64,000 bases of DNA. Origin: Butyrivibrio sp. CB08. Its GTDB lineage: Bacteria; Bacillota; Clostridia; Lachnospirales; Lachnospiraceae. Below the pieces are notes generated by a model. The model searched no databases. It was not told where the DNA came from and worked only from the letters and a program-made list of their open reading frames with translations. The DNA lies in assembly GCF_003625485.1 (NCBI RefSeq), contig NZ_RAIR01000001.1:62001-126000 (forward strand). The letters are read 5' to 3'. Positions 34,600 through 42,416 of the stretch are shown piece by piece (position 1 is the first letter of the stretch; each line of letters opens with the position of its first letter). Made by a program: the position numbers and the translations under genes.

Positions 34600-34643
34600 C
34601 AAGTATAGTAACGCTTGTTATCTTATAGCACATTATCTTATCA

Positions 34644-34672
34644 TTGACATAGCAAAAGCACGTTGCTATAAT
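34644..34672 (+). promoter_or_regulatory. tRNA-Thr promoter
   Basis: Perfect consensus TTGACA at 34644-34649, 17-bp spacer, perfect TATAAT at 34667-34672, about 30 bases before the tRNA. Confidence 0.9.
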
Positions 34673-34701
34673 AATCAACGTGACTGCCAAGGGCAGTTCA
34701 A

Positions 34702-34774
34702 GCTGTTGTAGCACAGTCGGTAGTGCGTCGCATTGGTAGTGCGGAGGTCACGAGTTCGATTCTCGTCAGCAGCT
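34702..34774 (+). tRNA. tRNA-Thr (anticodon GGT)
   Basis: A 73-base cloverleaf. Acceptor GCTGTTG/CAGCAGC (one G-U pair) with discriminator T. D arm GCAC/GTGC with loop AGTCGGTA. Anticodon stem TCGCA/TGCGG with loop TTGGTAG, giving anticodon GGT for ACC and ACT codons. T arm ACGAG/CTCGT with loop TTCGATT. CCA is not encoded. A consensus promoter precedes it. Confidence 0.94.
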
Positions 34775-34797
34775 CTTATATAACACTTATTCAAAAG

Positions 34798-34834
34798 CCT
34801 CAAAGACAGAGACTATCTGGCTTTGAGGTGATTT
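34798..34834 (+). terminator. possible terminator after tRNA-Thr
   Basis: An 8-bp stem CCTCAAAG/CTTTGAGG with a 15-base loop, then a short T run (TGATTTT). The weak T tract and long loop make this uncertain. Confidence 0.4.
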
Positions 34835-34853
34835 TATGTCTACCCTCATTTAT

Positions 34854-34882
34854 TTGACTAAAGACGCCCTAAACCATATAAT
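34854..34882 (+). promoter_or_regulatory. promoter of the nagB-glmS operon
   Basis: TTGACT at 34854-34859, 17-bp spacer, perfect TATAAT at 34877-34882, giving a leader of about 50 bases before nagB. Confidence 0.8.
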
Positions 34883-34938
34883 TATTCCATGTGCACGTCA
34901 CAAATAAAGCGGTTTATCCGCACGAAAGAGAGAATGGT

Positions 34939-35742
34939 ATGAGGGTAGTTATTCAGGACAACTATGAAAAGTTGTGTCTCTGGGCTGCTGGTTACATCAA
35001 GGCGCGCATCAATGAGCACAACAATGGGGCAGAAAAGGATCGTCCTTTTGTTTTAGGACTTCCTACAGGATCAAGTCCGATCGGGGTTTACAAAGAGCTT
35101 GTTAGAATGAACAAGGCAGGAGAGATTTCTTTTGCCAATGTTGTTACATTCAACATGGATGAGTACCTTGGACTTCCAAGGGAACATGACCAGTCTTACT
35201 GGTACTTTATGCACGACAATTTCTTTGATCATCTGGTAGATATGAAACCAGAGAACATCAATATATTAAACGGAATGACAGATGATCCGGTTGCTGAGTG
35301 TGAGAACTATGAAAAGAAAATTAAGTCCTATGGGGGGATTGATCTTTTCATGGGAGGCATCGGTGTTGACGGACATATCGCATTTAACGAGCCATTCACA
35401 AGTCTTGCTTCAAGAACTGGAGTAAGAGACCTTACAACTGATACAAGGATCGTTAACTCAAGATTTTTCGGAGGAGACCCAGAGAAGGTTCCAGCTCAGG
35501 CACTTTCAGTAGGTGTTGGAACTGTAACTGATTCAAAAGAGGTCCTTGTCCTCATAAATGGCCACAATAAGGCCAGAGCTCTTGCAGCTACAGTAGAGGG
35601 ACCTGTTTCCTCAAAGTGGACCTGCAGCGCACTTCAGATGCATAACGGCGCAATCATCGTCTGCGATGAGCCAGCCTGCGGAGAGCTTACAGTTAATACT
35701 TACAAGTACTTCCTTGATATAGAAAAGAAAGAGAGGCTTTAA
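34939..35742 (+). CDS. nagB: glucosamine-6-phosphate deaminase
   Basis: Converts glucosamine-6-phosphate to fructose-6-phosphate and ammonia. The 267-residue protein has [20 protein letters not shown], the active-site segment [10 protein letters not shown] with the enolising Asp, and [14 protein letters not shown] with the catalytic His. A longer frame starts at 34891, but the extra 16 residues are unlike the family, and AAAGAGAG precedes the ATG at 34939. It is the first gene of an operon with a transferase, glmM and glmS. Placing the deaminase with the synthase GlmS means opposite reactions are made from one transcript. Confidence 0.96.
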   Translation: MRVVIQDNYEKLCLWAAGYIKARINEHNNGAEKDRPFVLGLPTGSSPIGVYKELVRMNKAGEISFANVVTFNMDEYLGLPREHDQSYWYFMHDNFFDHLVDMKPENINILNGMTDDPVAECENYEKKIKSYGGIDLFMGGIGVDGHIAFNEPFTSLASRTGVRDLTTDTRIVNSRFFGGDPEKVPAQALSVGVGTVTDSKEVLVLINGHNKARALAATVEGPVSSKWTCSALQMHNGAIIVCDEPACGELTVNTYKYFLDIEKKERL

Positions 35743-35743
35743 C

Positions 35744-36406
35744 ATGTATACTATTTCTGATCTTTATGATCTGGACCACACTCTGGCCGCAGATTATCTT
35801 AAGGGATTCACATATCCCTGGGAAGCTCTTAAGGGCATCAAGGACATGATCCTTGAGATCGGTGCTGGTCTTGGAGATGACTACACTGAGGTCAAGGAGC
35901 ACGTATGGGTTCACAAGACAGCGACTGTTTTCGAGAGCGCATATCTTGGAGCACCATGTATCATCGGACCAAACACTGAGGTTCGTCACGGAGCATTTAT
36001 CCGTGGCAGCGCTTTAGTTGGCGCTGACTGCGTAGTTGGTAACAGCGTAGAGCTCAAGAACGTAATCCTTTTTGATCACGTTCAGACTCCTCACTACAAC
36101 TATGTTGGTGACAGTATCCTTGGTTATTACTCACATATGGGAGCCGGCTCAATCACATCTAACGTTAAGAGCGACAAGAAGCTTGTTGTTGTTCATAACG
36201 GAACAGAGCATATTGAGACTGGAGTTAAGAAGTTTGGCGCTATGCTGGGCGACTATGTAGAGGTTGGCTGCAACGCAGTATGCAATCCTGGCACAGTGAT
36301 CGGACGCCATTCCAATGTTTATCCTACTTCCTGCGTAAGAGGAGTTGTTCCTGAGAACTCTATCTACAAGAACAGCGGCGAAGTAATCCATAAAGAGGAG
36401 AGATAA
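35744..36406 (+). CDS. left-handed beta-helix transferase, GlmU C-domain-like
   Basis: A 220-residue protein whose residues ~55-205 are hexapeptide repeats of a left-handed beta helix (VWVHKTATVFESAYLGAPCI, IGPNTEVRHGAFIRGSALVG, VGNSVELKNVILFDHV). The stretch HYNYVGDSILGYYSHMGAGS with a nearby conserved His resembles the acetyltransferase part of GlmU. No N-terminal pyrophosphorylase domain is present. Its place between nagB and glmM, one base after each neighbour, suggests it acetylates glucosamine-1-phosphate or acts on a related amino-sugar phosphate. The exact reaction is inferred. Confidence 0.8.
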   Translation: MYTISDLYDLDHTLAADYLKGFTYPWEALKGIKDMILEIGAGLGDDYTEVKEHVWVHKTATVFESAYLGAPCIIGPNTEVRHGAFIRGSALVGADCVVGNSVELKNVILFDHVQTPHYNYVGDSILGYYSHMGAGSITSNVKSDKKLVVVHNGTEHIETGVKKFGAMLGDYVEVGCNAVCNPGTVIGRHSNVYPTSCVRGVVPENSIYKNSGEVIHKEER

Positions 36407-36407
36407 A

Positions 36408-37757
36408 ATGGGCAAGTATTTTGGAACAGACGGCTTCAGAGGTGAAGCTAACAAGAATCTTACTTTCGAGCATGCAGTTCAGATCGGAAGATATCTTGGC
36501 TGGTACTATGGTGCTAACCATGGCAAAAAAGCTAAGATCGTAATCGGTAAGGATACAAGACGCAGCAGCTATATGTTTGAGTACGCTCTTTGCACAGGCC
36601 TTATGGCCAGCGGAGCTGATGCTTACATCATGCACGTTACAACAACTCCTTCCGTAGCTTATATCACAAGAGTTGACGATTTTGACTGCGGAATCATGAT
36701 CTCCGCTTCTCACAATCCATACTATGACAACGGCATCAAGCTCTTTAACGGCAATGGTGAGAAGATGGATGAGGAGACAATCTTAAGGGTTGAGGATTAC
36801 ATCGACGGCAAGATTGAGATTCCAGTAGCTGAGAGAGAAGAGATCGGAAGAACAGTTGACTATGTTGCTGGTAGAAACCGTTATGTAGGATACCTTATTT
36901 CCAATTCCAAATACAGCTTCAAAGATAAGAAGATCGGTCTTGACTGCGCTAACGGTGCTTCATGGCAGATCGCCAAGGGAGTATTTGATGCCCTTGGAGC
37001 TAAGACCTATGTTATGAACGACGAGCCAGACGGCTACAACATCAACACAGACTGCGGATCAACTCATATTGAGCATCTCCAGAAGTTTGTAGTTGATAAG
37101 GGACTGGATGTCGGATTTGCTTTTGATGGCGACGCAGACAGATGCCTTGCTGTAGATGAGAAGGGCAACGTAATTACAGGTGATCACATCATCTATATCT
37201 ATGGCCTTTACCTCAAGGAGAGAGGCGCCCTTGCAAACAACAAGGTTGTTACAACAGTAATGAGTAATTTCGGCCTTTACAAGGCTCTTGATAAGGTTGG
37301 TATCGAGTACGAGAAGACCAAGGTTGGTGACAAGTATGTATACGAGAACATGGTTACATACGGACACCGTGTTGGTGGTGAGCAGTCAGGACACATCATC
37401 TTTACCAAGTATGCAACTACTGGTGATGGAATTCTTACAAGCCTTAAGCTCATGGAGGTTATGCTTGCAAAAGAGAAGCCTATGAGCGCACTTGCTGCTC
37501 CTGTTGTTTTCTATCCTCAGGTTCTTAAGAACGTAAGGGTAAAGAGTAAGCCCGATGCCCAAAATGATCCTGATGTTCAGAGTGCTGTTCAGGCAGTAGC
37601 TGATGCACTTGGAGATACAGGTCGTATCCTCGTAAGAGAGTCAGGAACAGAGCCTGTTATCAGAGTAATGGTTGAGGCTGAAACAGACGAAATCTGCGAG
37701 AAGTACGTAGATGACGTTATCAAAGTAATAGAGCAAAAAGGACATTTGGAGAAATAA
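36408..37757 (+). CDS. glmM: phosphoglucosamine mutase
   Basis: Interconverts glucosamine-6-phosphate and glucosamine-1-phosphate for UDP-GlcNAc and peptidoglycan synthesis. The 449-residue protein has the expected length and four-domain order: KYFGTDGFRGEANKN at the start, the phosphoserine loop MISASHNPYYDNGIKLFNG, metal-binding FAFDGDADRCLAVDE, the sugar-binding GGEQSGHIIF, and the phosphate loop RILVRESGTEPVIRVMVEAE. The gap to the upstream transferase is one base and to glmS three bases, so it is clearly part of the amino-sugar operon. Confidence 0.96.
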   Translation: MGKYFGTDGFRGEANKNLTFEHAVQIGRYLGWYYGANHGKKAKIVIGKDTRRSSYMFEYALCTGLMASGADAYIMHVTTTPSVAYITRVDDFDCGIMISASHNPYYDNGIKLFNGNGEKMDEETILRVEDYIDGKIEIPVAEREEIGRTVDYVAGRNRYVGYLISNSKYSFKDKKIGLDCANGASWQIAKGVFDALGAKTYVMNDEPDGYNINTDCGSTHIEHLQKFVVDKGLDVGFAFDGDADRCLAVDEKGNVITGDHIIYIYGLYLKERGALANNKVVTTVMSNFGLYKALDKVGIEYEKTKVGDKYVYENMVTYGHRVGGEQSGHIIFTKYATTGDGILTSLKLMEVMLAKEKPMSALAAPVVFYPQVLKNVRVKSKPDAQNDPDVQSAVQAVADALGDTGRILVRESGTEPVIRVMVEAETDEICEKYVDDVIKVIEQKGHLEK

Positions 37758-37760
37758 TAT

Positions 37761-39632
37761 ATGTGTGGAATAGTAGGATATATTGGACATAAGCAGGCAG
37801 CACCAATTCTGCTTGATGGACTTGCAAAACTTGAGTACAGAGGATACGATTCTGCAGGTATCGCTGTAAGAGACGGCGATGGAGCATCTGTTGTTGTTAA
37901 GACAGTGGGCAAACTTGCTAATCTTTCCAACAAGACTAATGGTGGAGCTGCTATCTCAGGATGCTGCGGTATCGGACATACCAGATGGGCTACTCATGGT
38001 GCGCCAAGCGTGACCAATGCTCACCCTCACGTAAGTGGAAGCTTTGAGCATTCAGGTTCAGGCAAAGATGATTCAGACGTTATCGGTGTTCACAATGGAA
38101 TCATCGAGAACTATCAGGAGCTTAAGGCTAAGCTTATCAGACACGATTATGAGTTCTACTCAGAGACTGATACAGAGGTTCTTATCAAGCTAGTAGATTA
38201 CTACTACAAGAAGTACAAGATGGGACCTATCGATGCTATTGCCAAGACTCTCGTTCGTGTACGTGGTTCATACGCCCTTGAGGTTATCTTCAAGGATTAC
38301 CCAGGCGAGATCTATGTTGCAAGACAGCAGTCTCCTATGATAATCGGTGTTAAGGATGATGAGACATACATCGCATCTGATGTTCCTGCTATCCTTAAGT
38401 ACACAAGAGACGTTTACTATATCGACAACCTTGAAATGGCAAGGATCAAGGCCGGTGAGGTTACATTCTTTAACCTCGATGGCGATGAAGTGGAAAAAGA
38501 GCTTCAGACTGTAACTTTCTCTGCTGAGGCAGCAGAAAAAGGCGGTTTCGAGCACTTCATGATGAAAGAGATCCATGAGCAGCCTAAGGTTGTTGAGGAT
38601 ACAATCAGTAAATACATTAAGGGCGATACAATCGACCTTTCAGAAGTTGGAATAACAGCAGAAGATATCAAGGATATCAATCAGGTATACATCGTAGCCT
38701 GCGGTTCAGCATGGCATGTTGGTATGGAGATCCAGTACATCGTAGAGGATCTTACAGATATCAATGTAAGATGTGAGCTGGCTTCAGAGTTCAGATATCG
38801 TAAGATGTCACTTAATCCAAACGCTCTGGTTGTTGTTATCTCACAGTCAGGAGAGACAGCAGATTCCCTTGCAGCACTTAGAATGGCCAAGGAGAGCGGT
38901 CTTAAGACACTTGCTATCGTCAATGTAATCGGATCTTCTATCGCAAGAGATGCAGATCATGTTATGTATACTCTTGCTGGACCAGAGATCTCAGTTGCTA
39001 CAACCAAGGCTTACAGCTGTCAGCTTATCTGTGGTTACCTCCTTTCCCTCAAGCTTGCTGAGGCTAGAGGAACCCTCACAGATCCTGACAAGATGAAATA
39101 CTACATCGATGAGATCAAGAGCATCCCATCCAAGATCGAGAAGATCCTTGATGAGAAGGAGCGCATCCAGTGGTTTGCAGCCAAGTACTCAAACGCTCAG
39201 GACGTATTCTTCATTGGAAGAGGTCTCGACTATGCTATCTGCCTTGAGGGAAGCCTTAAGATGAAAGAGATCAGCTACATCCACTCAGAGGCATACGCAG
39301 CAGGCGAGCTCAAGCACGGAACTATCTCTCTTATCGAGAAGAACACTCTTGTAATCGGAGTTCTCACACAGCCAAGTCTCTATGAGAAGACCATATCCAA
39401 CATGCTTGAGTGTAAGAGCCGTGGTGCTTACCTCATGGGACTTACATCCTATGGCAAGTACGAAGTAGAAGATCAGTGCGACTTCACAGTATATGTTCCA
39501 AAGGTTGACGAGCACTTCGCAGGAAGCCTTGCGATCATTCCTCTTCAGCTTCTTGGTTACTTCACATCAGTTGCAAAGGGTCTCGATGTAGACAAGCCAA
39601 GGAACCTCGCAAAGTCCGTAACAGTAGAGTAA
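37761..39632 (+). CDS. glmS: glutamine-fructose-6-phosphate aminotransferase
   Basis: Makes glucosamine-6-phosphate from fructose-6-phosphate and glutamine, the entry step to UDP-GlcNAc. The 623-residue protein starts MCGIVGYIGHKQAA with Cys2 as the glutaminase nucleophile, followed by KLEYRGYDSAGIAV and GIGHTRWATHGAPSVTNAHP. Two SIS domains follow (YIVACGSAWHVGMEIQYIVE; FFIGRGLDYAICLEGSLKMK), ending in KPRNLAKSVTVE. The glutaminase domain has a short insertion near residues 95-108 (SFEHSGSGKDDSD). No glmS ribozyme is visible upstream; the gene starts three bases after glmM. Confidence 0.97.
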   Translation: MCGIVGYIGHKQAAPILLDGLAKLEYRGYDSAGIAVRDGDGASVVVKTVGKLANLSNKTNGGAAISGCCGIGHTRWATHGAPSVTNAHPHVSGSFEHSGSGKDDSDVIGVHNGIIENYQELKAKLIRHDYEFYSETDTEVLIKLVDYYYKKYKMGPIDAIAKTLVRVRGSYALEVIFKDYPGEIYVARQQSPMIIGVKDDETYIASDVPAILKYTRDVYYIDNLEMARIKAGEVTFFNLDGDEVEKELQTVTFSAEAAEKGGFEHFMMKEIHEQPKVVEDTISKYIKGDTIDLSEVGITAEDIKDINQVYIVACGSAWHVGMEIQYIVEDLTDINVRCELASEFRYRKMSLNPNALVVVISQSGETADSLAALRMAKESGLKTLAIVNVIGSSIARDADHVMYTLAGPEISVATTKAYSCQLICGYLLSLKLAEARGTLTDPDKMKYYIDEIKSIPSKIEKILDEKERIQWFAAKYSNAQDVFFIGRGLDYAICLEGSLKMKEISYIHSEAYAAGELKHGTISLIEKNTLVIGVLTQPSLYEKTISNMLECKSRGAYLMGLTSYGKYEVEDQCDFTVYVPKVDEHFAGSLAIIPLQLLGYFTSVAKGLDVDKPRNLAKSVTVE

Positions 39633-39639
39633 AAATAAG

Positions 39640-39675
39640 GGCGTGAATTAGTAAAAAACTAATTCACGCCTTTTT
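39640..39675 (+). terminator. intrinsic terminator of the nagB-glmS operon
   Basis: A perfect 12-bp stem GGCGTGAATTAG/CTAATTCACGCC, seven-base loop and five T's, eight bases after the stop codon. Confidence 0.95.
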
Positions 39676-39704
39676 GTTTTTATAGTAAGTACAAGAACAC
39701 ATTT

Positions 39705-39747
39705 CATACCAGAGACAGCTTTTAGTGCTCCTGGTATGTAGTTTTTT
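39705..39747 (+). terminator. second hairpin, possible backup terminator
   Basis: Stem CATACCAG/CTGGTATG with an 18-base loop, followed two bases later by a six-T run (39742-39747). A further hairpin, CTGATAT/ATATCAG, lies at 39760-39786. Confidence 0.5.
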
Positions 39748-39814
39748 GCATGATAACATCTGATATTTTATAAAAACACATATCAGAAGGACTGTTTGGC
39801 CAATCTGGTATGAA

Positions 39815-39848
39815 GCCCCGACGTAAGTCATGAGACTTGCGTCGGGGC
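39815..39848 (-). terminator. hairpin after the GH13 gene
   Basis: A 15-bp stem with one wobble and loop ATGA (GCCCCGACGTAAGTC/GACTTGCGTCGGGGC). On the minus strand it follows the GH13 stop codon by 30 bases. The T tract is weak, so it may work as a stability hairpin. Confidence 0.6.
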
Positions 39849-39878
39849 GTTACAATTCAAGCAGTGGGGTATGAAGTT

Positions 39879-41414
39879 TTACTTCAGGATTACAAAGCTC
39901 TGGGGATCCATGATCAATGAGTTCTCTTTGATCTCCGTAGTACCGATCTCATAAATTTTCTCGCGTTTCTTGGAGACGCTTACGCCGGCCTTCTTTTCTG
40001 AAGGGTTGATGGCGACGTACAATTCACCTCTCTTAAATACAAATGGGAATTCCTCAGCTTCGGCGTAGACAACTTCGAATTCGCTGTCTGCATGGAGGTC
40101 TGTGTATTCGTGGCGGATCTTGGTGAGGGCCTTAACAGTGCTAAGAAGGGAGTCTGGATCGTTTTCCTGGGATGTTACTGTAGGTGCGTCAGCAGAAGGA
40201 TCTACGGGAAGGTAGATGTCTTTTGAATCAGCATCAGAAAATCCCAGGTTCTTGCCGTGGTTCCACTGCATTGGTGTGCGGGAACCGGTTCTTGTGTAGC
40301 CGCCTTCCTTGGTAGGAATATCAAGGTAGCGCATTCCGATCTCATCGCCGTAGTAGATAAATGGAACACCAGGGAGAGTCAGGAAAAGAGCTGTGGCAAG
40401 CTTAAGTTCCTGGAACTCCAGGGTTCTTCTTGGTCTTGGAGTATCATGGTTACAGGTGATAAAGCTGATGTAACCATCGTCCTTGGTTGAATCATATTTA
40501 GGAAGGAAGTCGTTGAGGAATCTCATGATATCCCCGTTTCCATCCTTTTTAAGGAAGCTGTGGTCACCGCCTGCTGTCTCATAGTCACGAAGAAGAGTAT
40601 TGTAGCCATTTCCGTGGTGATCAAGATAAAAGTCTGCGTGGAATCCGCTCTTAAGGGACTGCATAGGGTTGCTCCACTCAGAGATGATAGCTGCCTCAGG
40701 ATAGTCAGCATCAAGCATTGCTCTGATATCCTTCCAGATAGCACCGGTAGCTGACTTGTTCTCGTCGTCTTCCTTAACAAGGGAATCAGCCATATCTACT
40801 CTAAAGCCATCGCAGCCTCTGTCGAGCCAGAAGCGCATAACGTCCTTAAGAGCCTCTCTGGTAGCAAGGCATGCTGGATCATCAGGAGCCTTCTGCCAGT
40901 CCTCAGTTCTATTAAGGAAGCCGTAGTTAAGAGCTGGCTGACACTTAAAGAAGTTCAGCATATAGCAGCCGTCTCTGTCAGCTTCTCCTCCTATATAAGG
41001 ATGTCCCGGTACTCCCTGGAGCCAACCATTGGTCCATACATATCTGTCGGAGTATTCGTTTCTCGTAGCTTTTTTACTTTCTAAAAACCATTCGTGCTCT
41101 TCAGAAGTGTGACCTGGTACAAGGTCTAGAAGCACATGGATATCTCTTTTATGGGCCTCTTCAAAGAGTTTATAGAGGTCTTCGTTAGTTCCGTATCTTG
41201 GAGCAACCTTCTTATAATCTCTTACGTCGTAACCTGCATCCTTAAAAGGAGAGTCGTAACATGGGTTGATCCAAAGGGCGTTACATCCAAGACTCTTAAC
41301 ATAGTCAAGCTTCTCGATAATTCCGTTTATATCGCCTATTCCATCTCCATTTGTATCCTTAAATGACTGTGGATAGATCTCGTAAAATATTGCGTCTTTT
41401 AACCAGGCTGGCAT
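39879..41414 (-). CDS. GH13 alpha-glycosidase (oligo-1,6-glucosidase-like)
   Basis: A 511-residue cytoplasmic glycosidase without signal peptide, probably cleaving imported malto- or isomalto-oligosaccharides. The family GH13 motifs are present: DAIFYEIYPQSFKDTNGDGI at the start, LLDLVPGHTSEEHEWF (region I), DGFRVDMADSL with the nucleophile Asp (region II), AAIISEWSNP with the acid/base Glu (region III), and FITCNHDTPRPRR (region IV). The start at 41414 has GGAGG seven bases upstream; a frame reaching 41432 overlaps that site. A perfect 20-bp palindrome lies 81 bases upstream, a likely LacI-type operator. Exact substrate is uncertain. Confidence 0.92.
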   Translation of the reverse strand: MPAWLKDAIFYEIYPQSFKDTNGDGIGDINGIIEKLDYVKSLGCNALWINPCYDSPFKDAGYDVRDYKKVAPRYGTNEDLYKLFEEAHKRDIHVLLDLVPGHTSEEHEWFLESKKATRNEYSDRYVWTNGWLQGVPGHPYIGGEADRDGCYMLNFFKCQPALNYGFLNRTEDWQKAPDDPACLATREALKDVMRFWLDRGCDGFRVDMADSLVKEDDENKSATGAIWKDIRAMLDADYPEAAIISEWSNPMQSLKSGFHADFYLDHHGNGYNTLLRDYETAGGDHSFLKKDGNGDIMRFLNDFLPKYDSTKDDGYISFITCNHDTPRPRRTLEFQELKLATALFLTLPGVPFIYYGDEIGMRYLDIPTKEGGYTRTGSRTPMQWNHGKNLGFSDADSKDIYLPVDPSADAPTVTSQENDPDSLLSTVKALTKIRHEYTDLHADSEFEVVYAEAEEFPFVFKRGELYVAINPSEKKAGVSVSKKREKIYEIGTTEIKENSLIMDPQSFVILK

Positions 41415-41494
41415 CACTTTACCTCCATACAATCAATAAATTTTGTTTTCTTTGTCTTTTAACAATAGCACATAATAATGGTACTTTCCACAGT

Positions 41495-41514
41495 TTTCGG
41501 AAACGTTTCCGAAA
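41495..41514. promoter_or_regulatory. 20-bp perfect palindrome, LacI-type operator
   Basis: TTTCGGAAACGTTTCCGAAA is a perfect palindrome with the central CG and the AAACGTTT form seen in LacI/GalR-family operators. It lies upstream of the GH13 gene on one side and of the purine promoter on the other. Control of the glycosidase is the likelier role. Confidence 0.75.
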
Positions 41515-41526
41515 TACTTTTCCCTC

Positions 41527-41555
41527 TTGAATTTTTCGTCAAAAAAGTGTATGTT
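41527..41555 (+). promoter_or_regulatory. promoter of the purine operon
   Basis: -35 TTGAAT at 41527-41532, 17-bp spacer, -10 TATGTT at 41550-41555, just before the riboswitch. Confidence 0.55.
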
Positions 41556-41559
41556 ATAC

Positions 41560-41636
41560 GTGTCTGTACAACTGGCGGATAAGTGGGTAACCACATGGGA
41601 GTATAGATTAATAATGAACAGTCGACCGCCTGGGCA
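41560..41636 (+). promoter_or_regulatory. ZTP/ZMP (pfl) riboswitch
   Basis: The 5' half has ACTGGCGGATAAGTGGGTAACCACATGGGAG, given here in parts: ACTGGCGG, GTGGGTAACCAC, TGGGAG. The 3' half has the diagnostic CGACCGCCTGGGC, whose CCGCC can pair back to GGCGG as the pseudoknot. This is the aptamer that senses the purine intermediate AICAR phosphate (ZMP/ZTP). The two genes downstream use AICAR and its product, a standard context. Confidence 0.9.
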
Positions 41637-41670
41637 ACCGCTTTTAGTGGAATGCTCAGGCGGTTTTTTT
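41626..41670 (+). terminator. riboswitch-controlled terminator
   Basis: An 11-bp stem CCGCCTGGGCA/TGCTCAGGCGG (one wobble), extended by an inner CCGC/GTGG helix, then seven T's. The 5' arm contains the CCGCC needed for the aptamer pseudoknot, so ligand binding should prevent termination (an ON switch). Confidence 0.9.
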
Positions 41671-41693
41671 GTAGCTTTTGAAAGGAGCCACGC

Positions 41694-42401
41694 ATGGTAG
41701 AGTTAACAAAAGAGATCAGCAGCACAACCTATCCTGGAAGAGGAATCGTGATAGGTACTTCAGAGGACGGCAAGTACGCAGTTTGCGCTTACTTCATCAT
41801 GGGAAGATCAGAGAATTCAAGAAACAGAGTATTTGTAGAGGATGGTGAGGGCATTCGCACCCAGGCCTTTGACCCTTCCAAGATGGAGGACCCAAGTCTT
41901 ATCATCTACGCTCCAGTAAGAGTTCGCGGCAATTCAACAATCGTTACAAATGGCGATCAGACAGATACTATCTATGAGCTTATGCAGGCTGGACAGAGCT
42001 TTGAGGAGTCCCTCAGAACAAGAGAGTTTGAGCCTGATGCTCCTAACTACACACCTAGAATTTCAGGTATCATGAACGTTGATGACGGCGAGTATAACTT
42101 CGCTCTTTCAATCCTTAAGAGCAACCACGGCGATCCATCATCATGCCAGAGATTTACATTCACCTATGACAAGCCTAAGGCTGGTGAGGGATACTTCATT
42201 CACACATACATGGGAGATGGCAATCCACTTCCAAGCTTTGAGGGAGAACCTACTTGTGTAAACATAACAGGTGATATTGATACATTCACAAAGAGTGTAT
42301 GGGAGGCCCTTAACGCTGATAATAAGGTATCTCTTTTCACAAGATATATCGAGATCGCAACTGGCAAGGCAGAGTCAAGAATCGTTAACAAGAACGCTTA
42401 A
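41694..42401 (+). CDS. IMP cyclohydrolase, PurO-type
   Basis: Closes the ring of FAICAR to give IMP, the last step of purine synthesis. The 235-residue protein resembles the stand-alone IMP_cyclohyd (PurO-like) family, not the N-terminal domain of PurH: TYPGRGIVIGTSEDGKYAV, AYFIMGRSENSRNRVFVED, DPSLIIYAPVRVRGNSTIVT, NYTPRISGIMNVDDG. AAAGGAG lies seven bases before the ATG. It is first under the ZTP riboswitch and is followed 15 bases later by the matching formyltransferase, so the usual two-domain PurH is split over two unrelated proteins here. Confidence 0.9.
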   Translation: MVELTKEISSTTYPGRGIVIGTSEDGKYAVCAYFIMGRSENSRNRVFVEDGEGIRTQAFDPSKMEDPSLIIYAPVRVRGNSTIVTNGDQTDTIYELMQAGQSFEESLRTREFEPDAPNYTPRISGIMNVDDGEYNFALSILKSNHGDPSSCQRFTFTYDKPKAGEGYFIHTYMGDGNPLPSFEGEPTCVNITGDIDTFTKSVWEALNADNKVSLFTRYIEIATGKAESRIVNKNA

Positions 42402-42416
42402 TTAAGGAGAAAAACT

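Noticed and set aside
37661..37761. glmS ribozyme
   Set aside because: glmS starts three bases after glmM, so there is no leader to hold the ribozyme.
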